Origin: JAMLHH01 sp035515235
GTDB taxonomy: Bacteria > Bacteroidota > Bacteroidia > Chitinophagales > JADIYW01
Assembly (NCBI GenBank): GCA_035515235.1
Contig: DATJBS010000050.1
Coordinates: forward strand, 1 to 64,000
Reading direction: 5' to 3'
DNA length: 64,000 bases
In this document: one piece after another, positions 17,574 to 26,689 of the stretch
How positions within the stretch are numbered: position 1 is the first letter of the stretch
How the letters are laid out: each line of letters begins with the position of its first letter
Translations under genes and position numbers: made by a program
Notes under the pieces: model-generated
Database searches by the model: none
Told to the model about the DNA's origin: nothing
The model's input: the letters and a program-made list of their open reading frames with translations, nothing else

Positions 17574-18548
17574 ATGCATATTTTAACAAATCTGAGAGAG
17601 ATTTTTACTGAATATCTAGAAGATAATCAATTTACCCAAAAGCCCAAAGAGTTATACGAACCTAATAACTACTTTTTAAGTATTGGTGGAAAAAGAATGA
17701 GACCTGTTTTAGTACTGCTGGGTGCTCATTTATATAACAACAATCTAAAGGATGCATTACCCGCAGCTTTGGCTATAGAATATTTTCATAATTTTTCTTT
17801 GATACATGACGACATGATGGACAATGCTCCTTTACGTCGTGGAAAAACTACTATCCATGAAAAATATGGACCAAATACTGCAGTTTTATCAGGTGATGCA
17901 TTATTAGTCTATGCCTATAAATACTTAACTAAAGTACCTGAACAAAATCTGAAACTGATTTTAGAAATTTTCAGTGATACCGCAATTGAAGTTTGCGAAG
18001 GTCAGCAACTCGATATGAATTTTGAAACTTTAGCAGAAGTTAAAGAAGAAGAGTATATCTGGATGATTAGACAAAAGACTTCAGTTGTTTTAGCTGCAGG
18101 CTTACAAATAGGTGCGATCATCGGTGGAGCAACCTTAGAAGATGCTGAAGCTCTTTATCAATATGCACTCAATCTTGGTATAGCTTTTCAAATTCAAGAT
18201 GATATTTTAGACTGCTATGGCAAAACTGAATTAGTAGGAAAACAGGTTGGTGGTGATATTATTCAAAATAAAAAAACCATCCTTTTGATTCGTGCTTTGG
18301 AAGCATCTAAAAAAGCGAATGATTCTACCTTGGAAAATATTCTATCTTTAAAAAATCAAAGCTCTGAGAAAAAGATTCAACAAGTTTTAGAGAAATACCA
18401 AGAATATGAAATCTTAGAATCCGTAGAGCAAACTCAAAAAGTATACATTCAAAAAGCTGAACAACATTTAGAATCCACAAGTTTGCCTGCTAAAAACAAA
18501 GAGCTGTTGTATGAATTGATTGAGTATTTGATACTCAGAGATTATTAG
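17574..18548 (+). CDS. Trans-isoprenyl diphosphate synthase, probably geranylgeranyl diphosphate
   Basis: This 324-residue protein has both aspartate-rich motifs: HDDMMDNAPLRRG (first motif Asp79, Asp80, Asp83) and FQIQDDILD (Asp209, Asp210, Asp213), plus GGKRMRP for substrate binding. The residue five before the first Asp is Phe74 and there is no two-residue insertion, the arrangement associated with geranylgeranyl-length rather than long-chain products. It could supply the carotenoid enzymes at 54-59 kb and/or precursors for the menaquinone tail. Product length is inference. Monocistronic, divergent from the TetR-like/UbiB pair. Confidence 0.85.
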   Translation: MHILTNLREIFTEYLEDNQFTQKPKELYEPNNYFLSIGGKRMRPVLVLLGAHLYNNNLKDALPAALAIEYFHNFSLIHDDMMDNAPLRRGKTTIHEKYGPNTAVLSGDALLVYAYKYLTKVPEQNLKLILEIFSDTAIEVCEGQQLDMNFETLAEVKEEEYIWMIRQKTSVVLAAGLQIGAIIGGATLEDAEALYQYALNLGIAFQIQDDILDCYGKTELVGKQVGGDIIQNKKTILLIRALEASKKANDSTLENILSLKNQSSEKKIQQVLEKYQEYEILESVEQTQKVYIQKAEQHLESTSLPAKNKELLYELIEYLILRDY

Positions 18549-18601
18549 GAGGGAAAGATTAAAGAAGGAGGTTAATAAAAGAAATTTGATTCTTTATCCA
18601 A

Positions 18602-19117
18602 TCAAATAATATGTTTTTTCAATGACCAACTAGATACTCTTGCATTTTTCTGATTGATTGGTAATCTTGGATTTGTATTATATAATTTTTCTATTTTACC
18701 AATTGCATCTTCAAATGAGAATAAGTTCATTAATAGTAATTGATCGAATATATACAAAATACCTTTCACTTCAATTCCATTTTTCGTTGCTAATGTTCTC
18801 AGTCTTCCATCACCAGAAAGTAGAATTCCATCCAATTTGCTTGCATAATACCAAACAGAGCAATCTTCAAAACTCAAACCTGAATTGTTTTCTAAAATAG
18901 AAGCAATAGCAATAAAATCTATTATTTCTTCGGTCTTTATGATTTCTATATATCCTTCGTTTACGAAATGAAGAATGATTTTCTTTTGCTCGTCGTATAG
19001 CTCTTCTAAAACAAAATCTGTAGTTTTCAACTCCATATCTAAATGAATAAATTCATTCATTAGATCTATTTTAATCAAATCAATCAAAATATTAGCGTCG
19101 TTGATTACTACTCTCAT
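18602..19117 (-). CDS. PIN-domain protein, probable RNase toxin
   Basis: This 171-residue protein has the PIN-like acidic set: Asp7 in INDANILID, Glu38/Glu39, Asp85 in LSFEDCSVWYYA and Asp103 in LLSGDGRL. PIN domains cleave RNA using Mg2+ held by these residues. It lies nine bases downstream of, and in the same direction as, the XRE-ImmA gene, an arrangement seen in toxin-antitoxin pairs. The usual order (regulator first, nuclease second) fits. The RNA target is unknown. The last 25 residues (NQKNARVSSWSLKKHII) are basic. Confidence 0.82.
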   Translation of the reverse strand: MRVVINDANILIDLIKIDLMNEFIHLDMELKTTDFVLEELYDEQKKIILHFVNEGYIEIIKTEEIIDFIAIASILENNSGLSFEDCSVWYYASKLDGILLSGDGRLRTLATKNGIEVKGILYIFDQLLLMNLFSFEDAIGKIEKLYNTNPRLPINQKNARVSSWSLKKHII

Positions 19118-19126
19118 TATTGAATT

Positions 19127-20173
19127 TTATAATAAAGAGTTTTCTAGTAATGTATTGATATTTAAATTGAGTAAAGACGAAGCTTTACTCATAGAAATAA
19201 TTTCTTGAGAAAGAGCTCTATATACCAGCTGCTCAAACCTATTCGAAACTTCAGGAGTTTGAAATCTTTCCACATTTATCTGTTCTTTTAAACTGGGATT
19301 AGAATTAATTTTTTTATAAAAACCTGCTTGCTGATTACTAGTATAAATTCCAGCATCAACTAATCGATAAACGATTGCCTGAATACTTATTCCATATTTC
19401 TTTTGAACTTCAATAAATTCATTCAATGAAATCGAATCTCGTTTTATTCCAAATTCATTAATTACTGATTTTTTTGATAAAAGAAACTCAGCTGCAAATT
19501 TATTACAAAAATTCTCCTCTTCCTTAATATCACACTCAGGAAGATTTAATAATAAATGACCTAATTCATGTAAAAGAGTGAAACGTTTTCTTTCAACAGT
19601 AAAATTTCCATTAACGACTATAATTGGAAACTTATCATTTGCAAAAGTGGCTAAACCATCAAAACTATCGTCAACATCATATAATTCAACTACTTTAATT
19701 TCATTATCCTCCAATAACTGAATGATATTATGCAATGGGTCTATACCTATTTGCCATTCATTTCTTAATTGCAAAACTACTTTTTCAATATCATCAATAG
19801 ATTCAATTTTATGATCCTTTATTAAATTATTGAATGAGTAATCTATTTGCAATAATTTTTCAATTTCAAGATAATTTTCAAGTTTCAATTTTAATAATTG
19901 CTCTAAAGAGCTTTTCTTTTTATTAGAAAATGAACTTTTTTTTCTAAAACTCAAAACGCCCAAATCTATTTTTGCTTGTTTAAAGAAATAATCCATTTTA
20001 ACATTTAATGCTTTCCCCAGCTTCAAAAAATTAGTACTAGCAGGAATTGACTCCCCCTTTTCATATTTACTAATCATTTGTTTTGAAACTCCTATAATAT
20101 CAGCTAGTTCTTGTTGAGAAATACCTTTCAACACTCTAGCATTTTTTACATTTTGTGATATTAATTTTTTCAT
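19127..20173 (-). CDS. XRE regulator fused to ImmA/IrrE metallopeptidase
   Basis: This 348-residue protein has an XRE helix-turn-helix (about 5-62, GISQQELADIIGVSKQMISKYEKG) followed by an ImmA/IrrE peptidase domain (about 130-250) with HELGH (202-206) and a downstream glutamate in FAAEFLLS (Glu229). Such fusions act as repressors and often as the antitoxin for an adjacent toxin; the peptidase may cut itself or another regulator under stress. The downstream partner is the PIN protein. Its own promoter lies inside a perfect inverted repeat just upstream, which suggests autoregulation. Confidence 0.87.
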   Translation of the reverse strand: MKKLISQNVKNARVLKGISQQELADIIGVSKQMISKYEKGESIPASTNFLKLGKALNVKMDYFFKQAKIDLGVLSFRKKSSFSNKKKSSLEQLLKLKLENYLEIEKLLQIDYSFNNLIKDHKIESIDDIEKVVLQLRNEWQIGIDPLHNIIQLLEDNEIKVVELYDVDDSFDGLATFANDKFPIIVVNGNFTVERKRFTLLHELGHLLLNLPECDIKEEENFCNKFAAEFLLSKKSVINEFGIKRDSISLNEFIEVQKKYGISIQAIVYRLVDAGIYTSNQQAGFYKKINSNPSLKEQINVERFQTPEVSNRFEQLVYRALSQEIISMSKASSLLNLNINTLLENSLL

Positions 20174-20186
20174 AGCGATTAAGTCC

Positions 20187-20225
20187 GGTTGACAAAACTA
20201 CTGAATTAATAACATTTTGTCAACC
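20187..20225 (-). promoter_or_regulatory. Promoter embedded in an 11-bp perfect inverted repeat (XRE-ImmA operator)
   Basis: GGTTGACAAAA (20187-20197) and TTTTGTCAACC (20215-20225) are exact inverted arms 17 bases apart. Read on the minus strand the first arm supplies a -33 TTG and the second overlaps TAGTTTTG, a match to the -7 consensus TAnnTTTG, with 20 bases between the two elements (19-21 expected). The start codon follows about 20 bases after the -7 element. A repressor dimer on the arms would cover both promoter elements. Confidence 0.72.
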
Positions 20226-20310
20226 AATATGTTTTATTTAACAGCTAAGACTATATTAAATTATGCATTTAGAAATCATTTTTCTATTAATCCTTTAAAG
20301 CTTTAATCCT

Positions 20311-21114
20311 CTAAAACCCTCTCACCATTTCATAAACTCTCTTAGAATTCATTAAAAGTCTTTCTAAATCTTTTAAAGGATACATTGTAGCAGCATCTGA
20401 AAGACCTTTGGATGGTTCGGGATGAGTTTCAATAAATAAGCCATCAGCTCCTGCAGCCAATGCAGCATAAGTTAAAGTTGGAATCATATTGCGATCGCCA
20501 CCACTCTTTCCTCCAGCTTTTCCTGGTTCTTGTACGGAATGTGTTGCATCATAAATTACTGGAGCATCTGAAATTTTCATTTTGGCAATATTTCTCATGT
20601 CCACCACCAAATCCTCATAGCCTAAAAAAGTACCTCTTTCGGTCAACATACCTTGCTGATTTCCAGTAGCTTTCACTTTGTCAATGGCATGATTCATAAT
20701 ATCAGCGGATGCAAATTGACCTTTCTTGATATTCACAGGTTGGCCAGTAAGTGCAGCAGCAACAATCAAATCTGTTTGACGACATAGAAATGCTGGAATT
20801 TGAAAAATATCGACAACATCTTTTACAAACTCAATATCTTTCACTTCATGAACATCCGTCAAAATTGGAAGCCCAGTTTCTTTCTTAATTTGAGACAATA
20901 TCTCTAAAGCTCCCTCATCTCCTATTCCTGTAAATGAATTTCCAGAAGTACGATTGGCTTTTTTGTATGAAGCTTTGAAAATGATAGGAATATTCAATCG
21001 CTGACTTATTTGTACTAATTCATTGGCTACTTCCAAACAAATCTCTTTGGATTCTACCACGCAAGGTCCTGCGATTACAAAAAAACGATCGTTGACATAT
21101 TTCTTAAAATCCAT
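20311..21114 (-). CDS. kdsA: 3-deoxy-8-phosphooctulonate synthase KdsA
   Basis: KdsA condenses D-arabinose 5-phosphate with phosphoenolpyruvate to make Kdo-8-phosphate for lipopolysaccharide. The 267-residue length, FVIAGPCVVES start, FKASYKKANRTS, GLPILTDVHE and QIPAFLCRQTDL blocks are diagnostic for this TIM-barrel enzyme. The start codon shares one base with the stop of rarA (TAATG), so the two are translationally coupled. Confidence 0.95.
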   Translation of the reverse strand: MDFKKYVNDRFFVIAGPCVVESKEICLEVANELVQISQRLNIPIIFKASYKKANRTSGNSFTGIGDEGALEILSQIKKETGLPILTDVHEVKDIEFVKDVVDIFQIPAFLCRQTDLIVAAALTGQPVNIKKGQFASADIMNHAIDKVKATGNQQGMLTERGTFLGYEDLVVDMRNIAKMKISDAPVIYDATHSVQEPGKAGGKSGGDRNMIPTLTYAALAAGADGLFIETHPEPSKGLSDAATMYPLKDLERLLMNSKRVYEMVRGF

Positions 21115-22373
21115 TAGTAGCCGTATTTATCATTCCAATTGTTCTTTAAATATTTTCTCATATCATTTTCTCTAGGATTCGGTTGGGGTTCAAAAAACTT
21201 CTTTCCTGATAATGCATCAGGCAAGTATTCTTGATTTACAAAATGTCCTTCAAAATCATGCGCATAAAGATATTCTTTTCCATAACCAATTTCTTTCATC
21301 AGTTTTGTTGGAGCATTTCTCAAGTGTAATGGTATGGGTAGATGAGCTGTTTTCTCAGCAGCCTGCATCGCTTGATTGATCGCTAAATATGCTGAATTAC
21401 TTTTTGGCGAAGCTGCTAAGTAAGACACTGCTTGACCTAAAATGATTCTACATTCCGGCATACCTATGACTTCGCATGACCTGAAACAGGCTTCTGCAAT
21501 TAATATTCCATTGGGATTAGCATGTCCGACATCTTCTGCAGCAAATATCATAATCCTTCTAGCGATAAATTTGGGATCTTCTCCTCCTACCAGCATTCTT
21601 GCCAGCCAATACAAAGCTGCGTTCGGATCACTTCCACGCATAGATTTTATAAAAGCAGAGATAATATCATAGTGCTGCTCCCCGCTTTTATCATACCTCG
21701 CCATGTTTTTTTGAAGCGCTTTTTCAACTGCATTATCAGTAATGATTTTTTGCTGATCGGGAAGTGTTTCTAAAACGATTTCAAATAAATTCAATAACTT
21801 TCTTGCATCTCCACCCGAAAAGGTAAATAGTGCATTTTGCTCTTGAATGACAACATTTTGCGATTTAATATATTCATCTTCTTCGATAGCTCTTTGTAAA
21901 ACCTGACCGAGTTCTTCTGCACCTAAAGATTCTAAAACATAAACTTGACATCTGGATAATAATGCAGAAATAACTTCAAAAGAGGGATTTTCAGTTGTAG
22001 CGCCTATCAACACAAGCACCCCTTCTTCGACTGCACCTAAAAGTGCGTCTTGTTGAGATTTGCTAAAACGATGAATTTCGTCAATAAATAAAACGATGGT
22101 TCCAAACATTCTAGCTTGATCGATGACAGCTCTAATATCTTTCACTCCCGACTGAATAGCGCTCATATACTCAAAAGGTAGCTGACTTGTCTCTGCAAGA
22201 ATTTTTGCCATTGTAGTTTTACCAACTCCAGGCGGACCCCAAAGAATGATACTTCTCAAACTTTTATTTTCAGCCATTTTCCTTAGTGGCATTCCTTTTC
22301 CAATAAGATGCTTTTGACCTATGACTTCATCGAGGTTTTTGGGTCTAAGTCTTTCAGCAAGCGGTTTGTTCAT
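21114..22373 (-). CDS. rarA: Replication-associated recombination ATPase RarA (MgsA)
   Basis: This 419-residue AAA+ ATPase is related to the clamp-loader family and acts at stalled replication forks. Walker A is GPPGVGKTT (46-54), Walker B FIDEIHRF; the arginine-finger region ISALLSRCQVYVLE and the C-terminal oligomerisation block (MRGSDPNAALYWLARML, AYLAINQAM) are all present. It begins with the family's typical PLAERLRPKNLDEVIGQ. First gene of the rarA-kdsA operon, divergent from pyrD. Confidence 0.94.
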   Translation of the reverse strand: MNKPLAERLRPKNLDEVIGQKHLIGKGMPLRKMAENKSLRSIILWGPPGVGKTTMAKILAETSQLPFEYMSAIQSGVKDIRAVIDQARMFGTIVLFIDEIHRFSKSQQDALLGAVEEGVLVLIGATTENPSFEVISALLSRCQVYVLESLGAEELGQVLQRAIEEDEYIKSQNVVIQEQNALFTFSGGDARKLLNLFEIVLETLPDQQKIITDNAVEKALQKNMARYDKSGEQHYDIISAFIKSMRGSDPNAALYWLARMLVGGEDPKFIARRIMIFAAEDVGHANPNGILIAEACFRSCEVIGMPECRIILGQAVSYLAASPKSNSAYLAINQAMQAAEKTAHLPIPLHLRNAPTKLMKEIGYGKEYLYAHDFEGHFVNQEYLPDALSGKKFFEPQPNPRENDMRKYLKNNWNDKYGY

Positions 22374-22438
22374 TATGACTAAATTAAGATTTTGTTTTGA
22401 GGTATCAATTAAAGATGGTACAACTTATCTTTGAAATT

Positions 22439-23482
22439 ATGTATTCTACCATCAGATCTTTATTATTTCGGTTATCTGCAGAGAAAGCTCATCATTTCAC
22501 TTTAAAAGCACTTGGTGTTTTTTCTTCTATACCCGGAGTATCAAATTTAATGGATAAAACTCTTACTGTAAAGAGTAAAAAGCTTGAACGTACATTTTGG
22601 GGACTTCATTTTCCCAATCCAGTAGGTTTAGCTGCAGGATTAGACAAAAATGGAGAAGTTTTTCCAGAAATGGCCAATATTGGTTTTGGTTTTGTAGAAA
22701 TCGGAACGGTTACACCATTAGCTCAAGATGGCAATCCATTGCCGAGACTTTTCAGAGTCATCGACGACGAAGCTATCATCAACAGAATGGGTTTTAATAA
22801 TGTGGGTGTTGAAGAGATGATTTTAAATATCAAAAAAGGCAGAAAACGCTCAGGTGGCAATGTTATTTTAGGTGGAAATATTGGAAAAAACAAAAACACA
22901 CCTAATGAAGAAGCCAATAATGATTATTTGACATCTTTTGAAGCTTTATATCCTTTTGTAGATTATTTTGTAGTCAATGTAAGTTCTCCAAATACACCCA
23001 ACTTAAGGGATTTGCAGGACAAAGAACCTTTAACTCAACTTTTACAATTATTAAAAGCATCCGCTAATAAAAAACCTAGAAGTAAACCTATTTTATTAAA
23101 AATTGCACCTGATTTGACTGATGGTCAATTAGATGATATCGTAGATATTTTAAATTCTAACGCAATAGACGGAATAGTAGCAACTAATACAACCATTTCT
23201 AGAGAAGGTCTACATATTAGTCCTGAAGAAATTGAAAAAATTGGTGCAGGTGGGTTAAGTGGCAAACCGCTAACTCAAAGATCAACTGAGATTGTACAAT
23301 ACTTATCTTCTCGTACTAAGAAACCAATTATAGCTGTAGGTGGTATTATGACTGCAAAAGATGCTATGGACAAATTCAAAGCTGGAGCTTCCTTAGTTCA
23401 AGTTTATAGTGGATTTGTTTATCACGGTCCTCAATTAGTACAAGAAATTAACAAGGCTATTATTAAACAATGTTGTATTTAA
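22439..23482 (+). CDS. pyrD: Quinone-dependent dihydroorotate dehydrogenase (class 2)
   Basis: Catalyses dihydroorotate to orotate with FMN and the membrane quinone pool, step four of pyrimidine synthesis. An N-terminal amphipathic helix (YSTIRSLLFRLSAEKAHHF) marks the membrane-bound class 2 enzyme. NPVGLAAGLDKNGE, VVNVSSPNTPNLRDLQ and GGIMTAKDAMDKF are the FMN and substrate blocks. The frame extends up to a TTG at 22397 and an ATG at 22415, but the ATG at 22439 gives the family's usual N-terminus and 347 residues. Confidence 0.94.
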   Translation: MYSTIRSLLFRLSAEKAHHFTLKALGVFSSIPGVSNLMDKTLTVKSKKLERTFWGLHFPNPVGLAAGLDKNGEVFPEMANIGFGFVEIGTVTPLAQDGNPLPRLFRVIDDEAIINRMGFNNVGVEEMILNIKKGRKRSGGNVILGGNIGKNKNTPNEEANNDYLTSFEALYPFVDYFVVNVSSPNTPNLRDLQDKEPLTQLLQLLKASANKKPRSKPILLKIAPDLTDGQLDDIVDILNSNAIDGIVATNTTISREGLHISPEEIEKIGAGGLSGKPLTQRSTEIVQYLSSRTKKPIIAVGGIMTAKDAMDKFKAGASLVQVYSGFVYHGPQLVQEINKAIIKQCCI

Positions 23483-23611
23483 GTCAAGGCTAGTTTTTGA
23501 AAGCAGAGAAAATTGAATTGAAATTAATTTTAATCTAATTATAAATTGGATAATTACTCATCATCGTTCATCTTTGTCTAAAATATATCTACTTAAGAAT
23601 AATAAAGTCAA

Positions 23612-24607
23612 ATGGAAAAACTAATCACTTTAGATGAATTCATCATTGAAAGTCAGAAACATACTCCTGGAGCTACTGGAGAACTATCCAAACTCCTAAG
23701 AGATATCAGCGTAGCTGCTAAAATTGTCAATAGAGATTTAAGTAAAGCAGGATTAGTAGAAAATATTTTAGGCGAAACTGGCTCTACAAATGTTCAAGGT
23801 GAAGAAGTTAAAAAGCTAGATGAATTTGCCAATAATATCTTAATTAAATATTTAAAAGCTGGTGGAGAATGTGGTGGAATCGCTTCAGAAGAAGAGGATT
23901 CTTATGTTTCATTTCATGATGAACCACAATGTAGAAATGCAAAGTATTTAGTTTTATTTGATCCATTAGATGGTTCTTCAAACATCGACTGCAATGCTCC
24001 TGTAGGCACAATATTTTCTATTTATAAGAGAATTTCTCCCGTAGGAACGCCATGTACAGATGCAGACTTTTTACAAGCAGGCAATCAACAAACAGCAGCA
24101 GGTTATGTCATCTACGGATCTTCGACAATGTTAGTTTATACTACTGGTGATGGAGTGAATGGATTTACCTTAGATACTGCTATTGGAGAATTTTGCTTGT
24201 CTCATGAAGATATTAAAACACCTGAAAATGGTAAAATATATTCTGTCAATCAAGGAAATTATCACGACTTTCCTGATGGTGTAAAAAAATATGTAGACTA
24301 CTGCCAAAGTGCTGAAAACAAAGCGCCATTTTCATTGAGATATATCGGTTCAATGGTGGCGGATTTCCACAGAAATTTATTAAAAGGTGGAATTTTCATT
24401 TATCCCGCAAGCAAAAAATCTGGCAATGCTAAATTGCGCTTGATGTACGAATGCAATCCTTTAGCATTTATTCAAGAACAAGCAGATGGTAAAGCAAGTA
24501 CAGGGAACATTAGAGTGCTAGATGTCACTCCTACAGAATTGCACCAAAGAGTTCCCGTAATTATTGGTTCAGAAAACAATGTAGATCACGTACTGAGCTA
24601 TTTATAA
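23612..24607 (+). CDS. fbp: Class 1 fructose-1,6-bisphosphatase
   Basis: This 331-residue enzyme hydrolyses fructose 1,6-bisphosphate to fructose 6-phosphate in gluconeogenesis. Metal-binding residues lie in ASEEEDSYV and the signature FDPLDGSSNIDCNAPVGT. The C-terminal half has KLRLMYECNPLAFIQEQADGK with the substrate lysines. It is monocistronic and ended by a strong hairpin terminator. CATCTTTG about 45 bases before the start is one base off the -7 consensus. Confidence 0.95.
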   Translation: MEKLITLDEFIIESQKHTPGATGELSKLLRDISVAAKIVNRDLSKAGLVENILGETGSTNVQGEEVKKLDEFANNILIKYLKAGGECGGIASEEEDSYVSFHDEPQCRNAKYLVLFDPLDGSSNIDCNAPVGTIFSIYKRISPVGTPCTDADFLQAGNQQTAAGYVIYGSSTMLVYTTGDGVNGFTLDTAIGEFCLSHEDIKTPENGKIYSVNQGNYHDFPDGVKKYVDYCQSAENKAPFSLRYIGSMVADFHRNLLKGGIFIYPASKKSGNAKLRLMYECNPLAFIQEQADGKASTGNIRVLDVTPTELHQRVPVIIGSENNVDHVLSYL

Positions 24608-24630
24608 AAAATATCATTTATACAAATACA

Positions 24631-24661
24631 AGGAAAAGTTGAAAAGCTTTTCCTTTTTTTA
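24631..24661 (+). terminator. Intrinsic terminator after fbp
   Basis: AGGAAAAG and CTTTTCCT pair around an 8-base loop and are followed by a run of nine T. Confidence 0.85.
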
Positions 24662-24691
24662 TTTAAAGTCAATTGTCTAAATTCAATTACT

Positions 24692-25669
24692 ATGAAGCAA
24701 ATTTTAATTACTGGAATTACTGGTTTGATCGGCAGACATTTAATGCATAAAGTGCTTCATGATTCAGATTATAAAATCATAGGTCAATATTTTTCACCAA
24801 GAAATATCGATGAATATACTTCACTTGGTGTAAATATGAAACAAGCGGATATCTGTAATGAATCTGATATTAAAGATTTATGTAAAGATTGTGACGTGGT
24901 AGTTCATAGTGCCGCTAAAGTGATGGATTATGGCACAAAAGAAGATTTCTATTTGACACATTATGATGCGACCAAATGGTTATTGACTGATGCTTTAAAT
25001 AATAAAGTGCGTCATTTTATTTATATCAGTTCGTTTGGTCCTGCTACTTATATTGATCGCTCAAATGGTTTGCCGGATGAAACTATACCACTGGTAAGAA
25101 GTGAAGTCCATTATGATAATGCAAAAATTGATACAGAAGATTTGGTGATTTCATTTTGTACTCAACACGATATAAAATATACTATTATTCGTCCTGCAGC
25201 AGTGATTGGACCAGATAGTGTGTGGATTGTAGAACCACTAAAAAGAGCTGCAACATCTTTCGGTTTGAGATTAATTAATCATGGAAAATCAGACGCATGT
25301 CTTTTAGATGCTGAAAACTTAGCCGAAGGAATTTACCTTACCATCACATTGCCTATAGCTGAAAATCAAATCTACTTTTTTGAAGATGAATACGAAGTCA
25401 CTTGGGATCAATACTTTAGAGATTTATTAGCAATGAAAGGTTTAGCACCAAAAGGAAATATACCTTCTCCTGTAGCTCTTATTCTTGCAAGAAATATGGA
25501 GAAAATATTTCTATTTTTCAATATGAAACCTCCTATCAGTTTAAAATCTGTATTGGCAACGAGTTCAAATAGAAAAGTCATCGTTAAAAAAGCTCGTCAA
25601 CAATTGGGTTGGGAAAGCAAAATCAGCTATCAAGAATCCATGAGAAAAATTCAAGAGTCTTTGAAATAG
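24692..25669 (+). CDS. NAD(P)-dependent epimerase/dehydratase family protein
   Basis: This 325-residue extended short-chain dehydrogenase has the nucleotide motif GITGLIGRH near the N-terminus, VVHSAAKV, the active-site serine region YISSFGPA, and YDNAK as the YxxxK catalytic pair. IIRPAAVIGPDS is the usual substrate-domain block. The substrate could be a nucleotide sugar, sterol-like or other hydroxy compound; the sequence does not decide. It lies 84 bases after fbp but beyond its terminator, so probably has its own promoter. Confidence 0.85.
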   Translation: MKQILITGITGLIGRHLMHKVLHDSDYKIIGQYFSPRNIDEYTSLGVNMKQADICNESDIKDLCKDCDVVVHSAAKVMDYGTKEDFYLTHYDATKWLLTDALNNKVRHFIYISSFGPATYIDRSNGLPDETIPLVRSEVHYDNAKIDTEDLVISFCTQHDIKYTIIRPAAVIGPDSVWIVEPLKRAATSFGLRLINHGKSDACLLDAENLAEGIYLTITLPIAENQIYFFEDEYEVTWDQYFRDLLAMKGLAPKGNIPSPVALILARNMEKIFLFFNMKPPISLKSVLATSSNRKVIVKKARQQLGWESKISYQESMRKIQESLK

Positions 25670-25768
25670 CTAAACATTTTTCTTCTCAACAATATCACAA
25701 AGCAATACGTTATGATTATAAATTCATTTAAAAGAAAATTTAAACTTGTAGATTTTATAATTTAATCG

Positions 25769-26650
25769 ATGATGAAAAGAAGAACTGTAGAAATAGTAGC
25801 CTCTCCAAGTCAGCCTCACTTTGTTGGTGATGGTTTCAGAGTACATAATTTTATTCCAAGCCAACCAAGAATGGATATGAAAAGAATGGATCCATTCATC
25901 ATGTTGGATTATAATTCTAAGTATACATTTCCACCTAGCGAATCTCCCAAAGGTGTCGGAGTACATCCACATCGAGGATTTGAAACTGTAACCATTGCCT
26001 ATAAGGGTAAAGTTGAGCATGCTGACTCTTCAGGTGGCGGTGGCATCATTCATGAAGGAGATGTACAATGGATGACTGCTGCAAGTGGAGTATTACACAA
26101 AGAGTTTCATGAAAAAGAATGGAGCAAAACTGGTGGAGAATTTCAAATGGTACAACTTTGGGTCAATCTGCCTGCAAAAGATAAAATGAGTACTCCAAAG
26201 TATCAAGCCATAACCCATCAAAGCATCAGCAAAGTAGAATTGTCCGATAATGCCGGAATAGTAGAAGTTATAGCCGGAGAATATAAAGGAACTAAAGGTT
26301 CTGCAAGTACTTTCAGTCCAATGAATATTTATAATATAAAGCTGAATAAAAACGCGATAATTGAATTGAACTTAGATTCAAATTTCAATACTGCTCTTTT
26401 AGTGATTGAAGGTAAAATCTCCATTAATCAAAACGAAAATGTAAACACCAATTATCTTGCTTTAATGGCAAATGATGGTGAGAACTTTATGATTGAAGCG
26501 ATAGAAGATGCAATAGTTTTGGTCATCAGTGGTCAACCTCTAAATGAACCAATAGCGTCGCATGGACCTTTTGTAATGAATACTAAAGAAGAAATCAACC
26601 AAGCTTTCTTAGATTATAACAATGGAAAATTTGGTCGATTAGATAATTAA
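25769..26650 (+). CDS. Pirin family protein
   Basis: This 293-residue bicupin has the pirin iron-site motif HPHRGFETVT with a further histidine and glutamate in KVEHADSSGGGG and VLHKEFHEKEW. The C-terminal cupin is degenerate, as usual. Bacterial pirins act as redox-sensing cofactors or quercetin-type dioxygenases; the role here is not known. Two ATG codons in tandem open the frame (25769 and 25772). It converges on the UbiB-like gene with a shared terminator. Confidence 0.88.
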   Translation: MMKRRTVEIVASPSQPHFVGDGFRVHNFIPSQPRMDMKRMDPFIMLDYNSKYTFPPSESPKGVGVHPHRGFETVTIAYKGKVEHADSSGGGGIIHEGDVQWMTAASGVLHKEFHEKEWSKTGGEFQMVQLWVNLPAKDKMSTPKYQAITHQSISKVELSDNAGIVEVIAGEYKGTKGSASTFSPMNIYNIKLNKNAIIELNLDSNFNTALLVIEGKISINQNENVNTNYLALMANDGENFMIEAIEDAIVLVISGQPLNEPIASHGPFVMNTKEEINQAFLDYNNGKFGRLDN

Positions 26651-26684
26651 AAAAAAGCCAGAAATTGAAGTATCTGGCTTTTTT
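26651..26684. terminator. Bidirectional terminator between pirin and UbiB-like genes
   Basis: AAAAAAGCCAGA and TCTGGCTTTTTT are perfect 12-base inverted arms around a 10-base loop, with T-runs for both strands. It fills the 39-base gap between two convergent genes. Confidence 0.92.
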
Positions 26685-26689
26685 ATATT

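Noticed and set aside
22397..22438. Extended N-terminus of PyrD from TTG
   Set aside because: The extra 14 residues are not part of the family; the ATG at 22439 gives the normal amphipathic helix.
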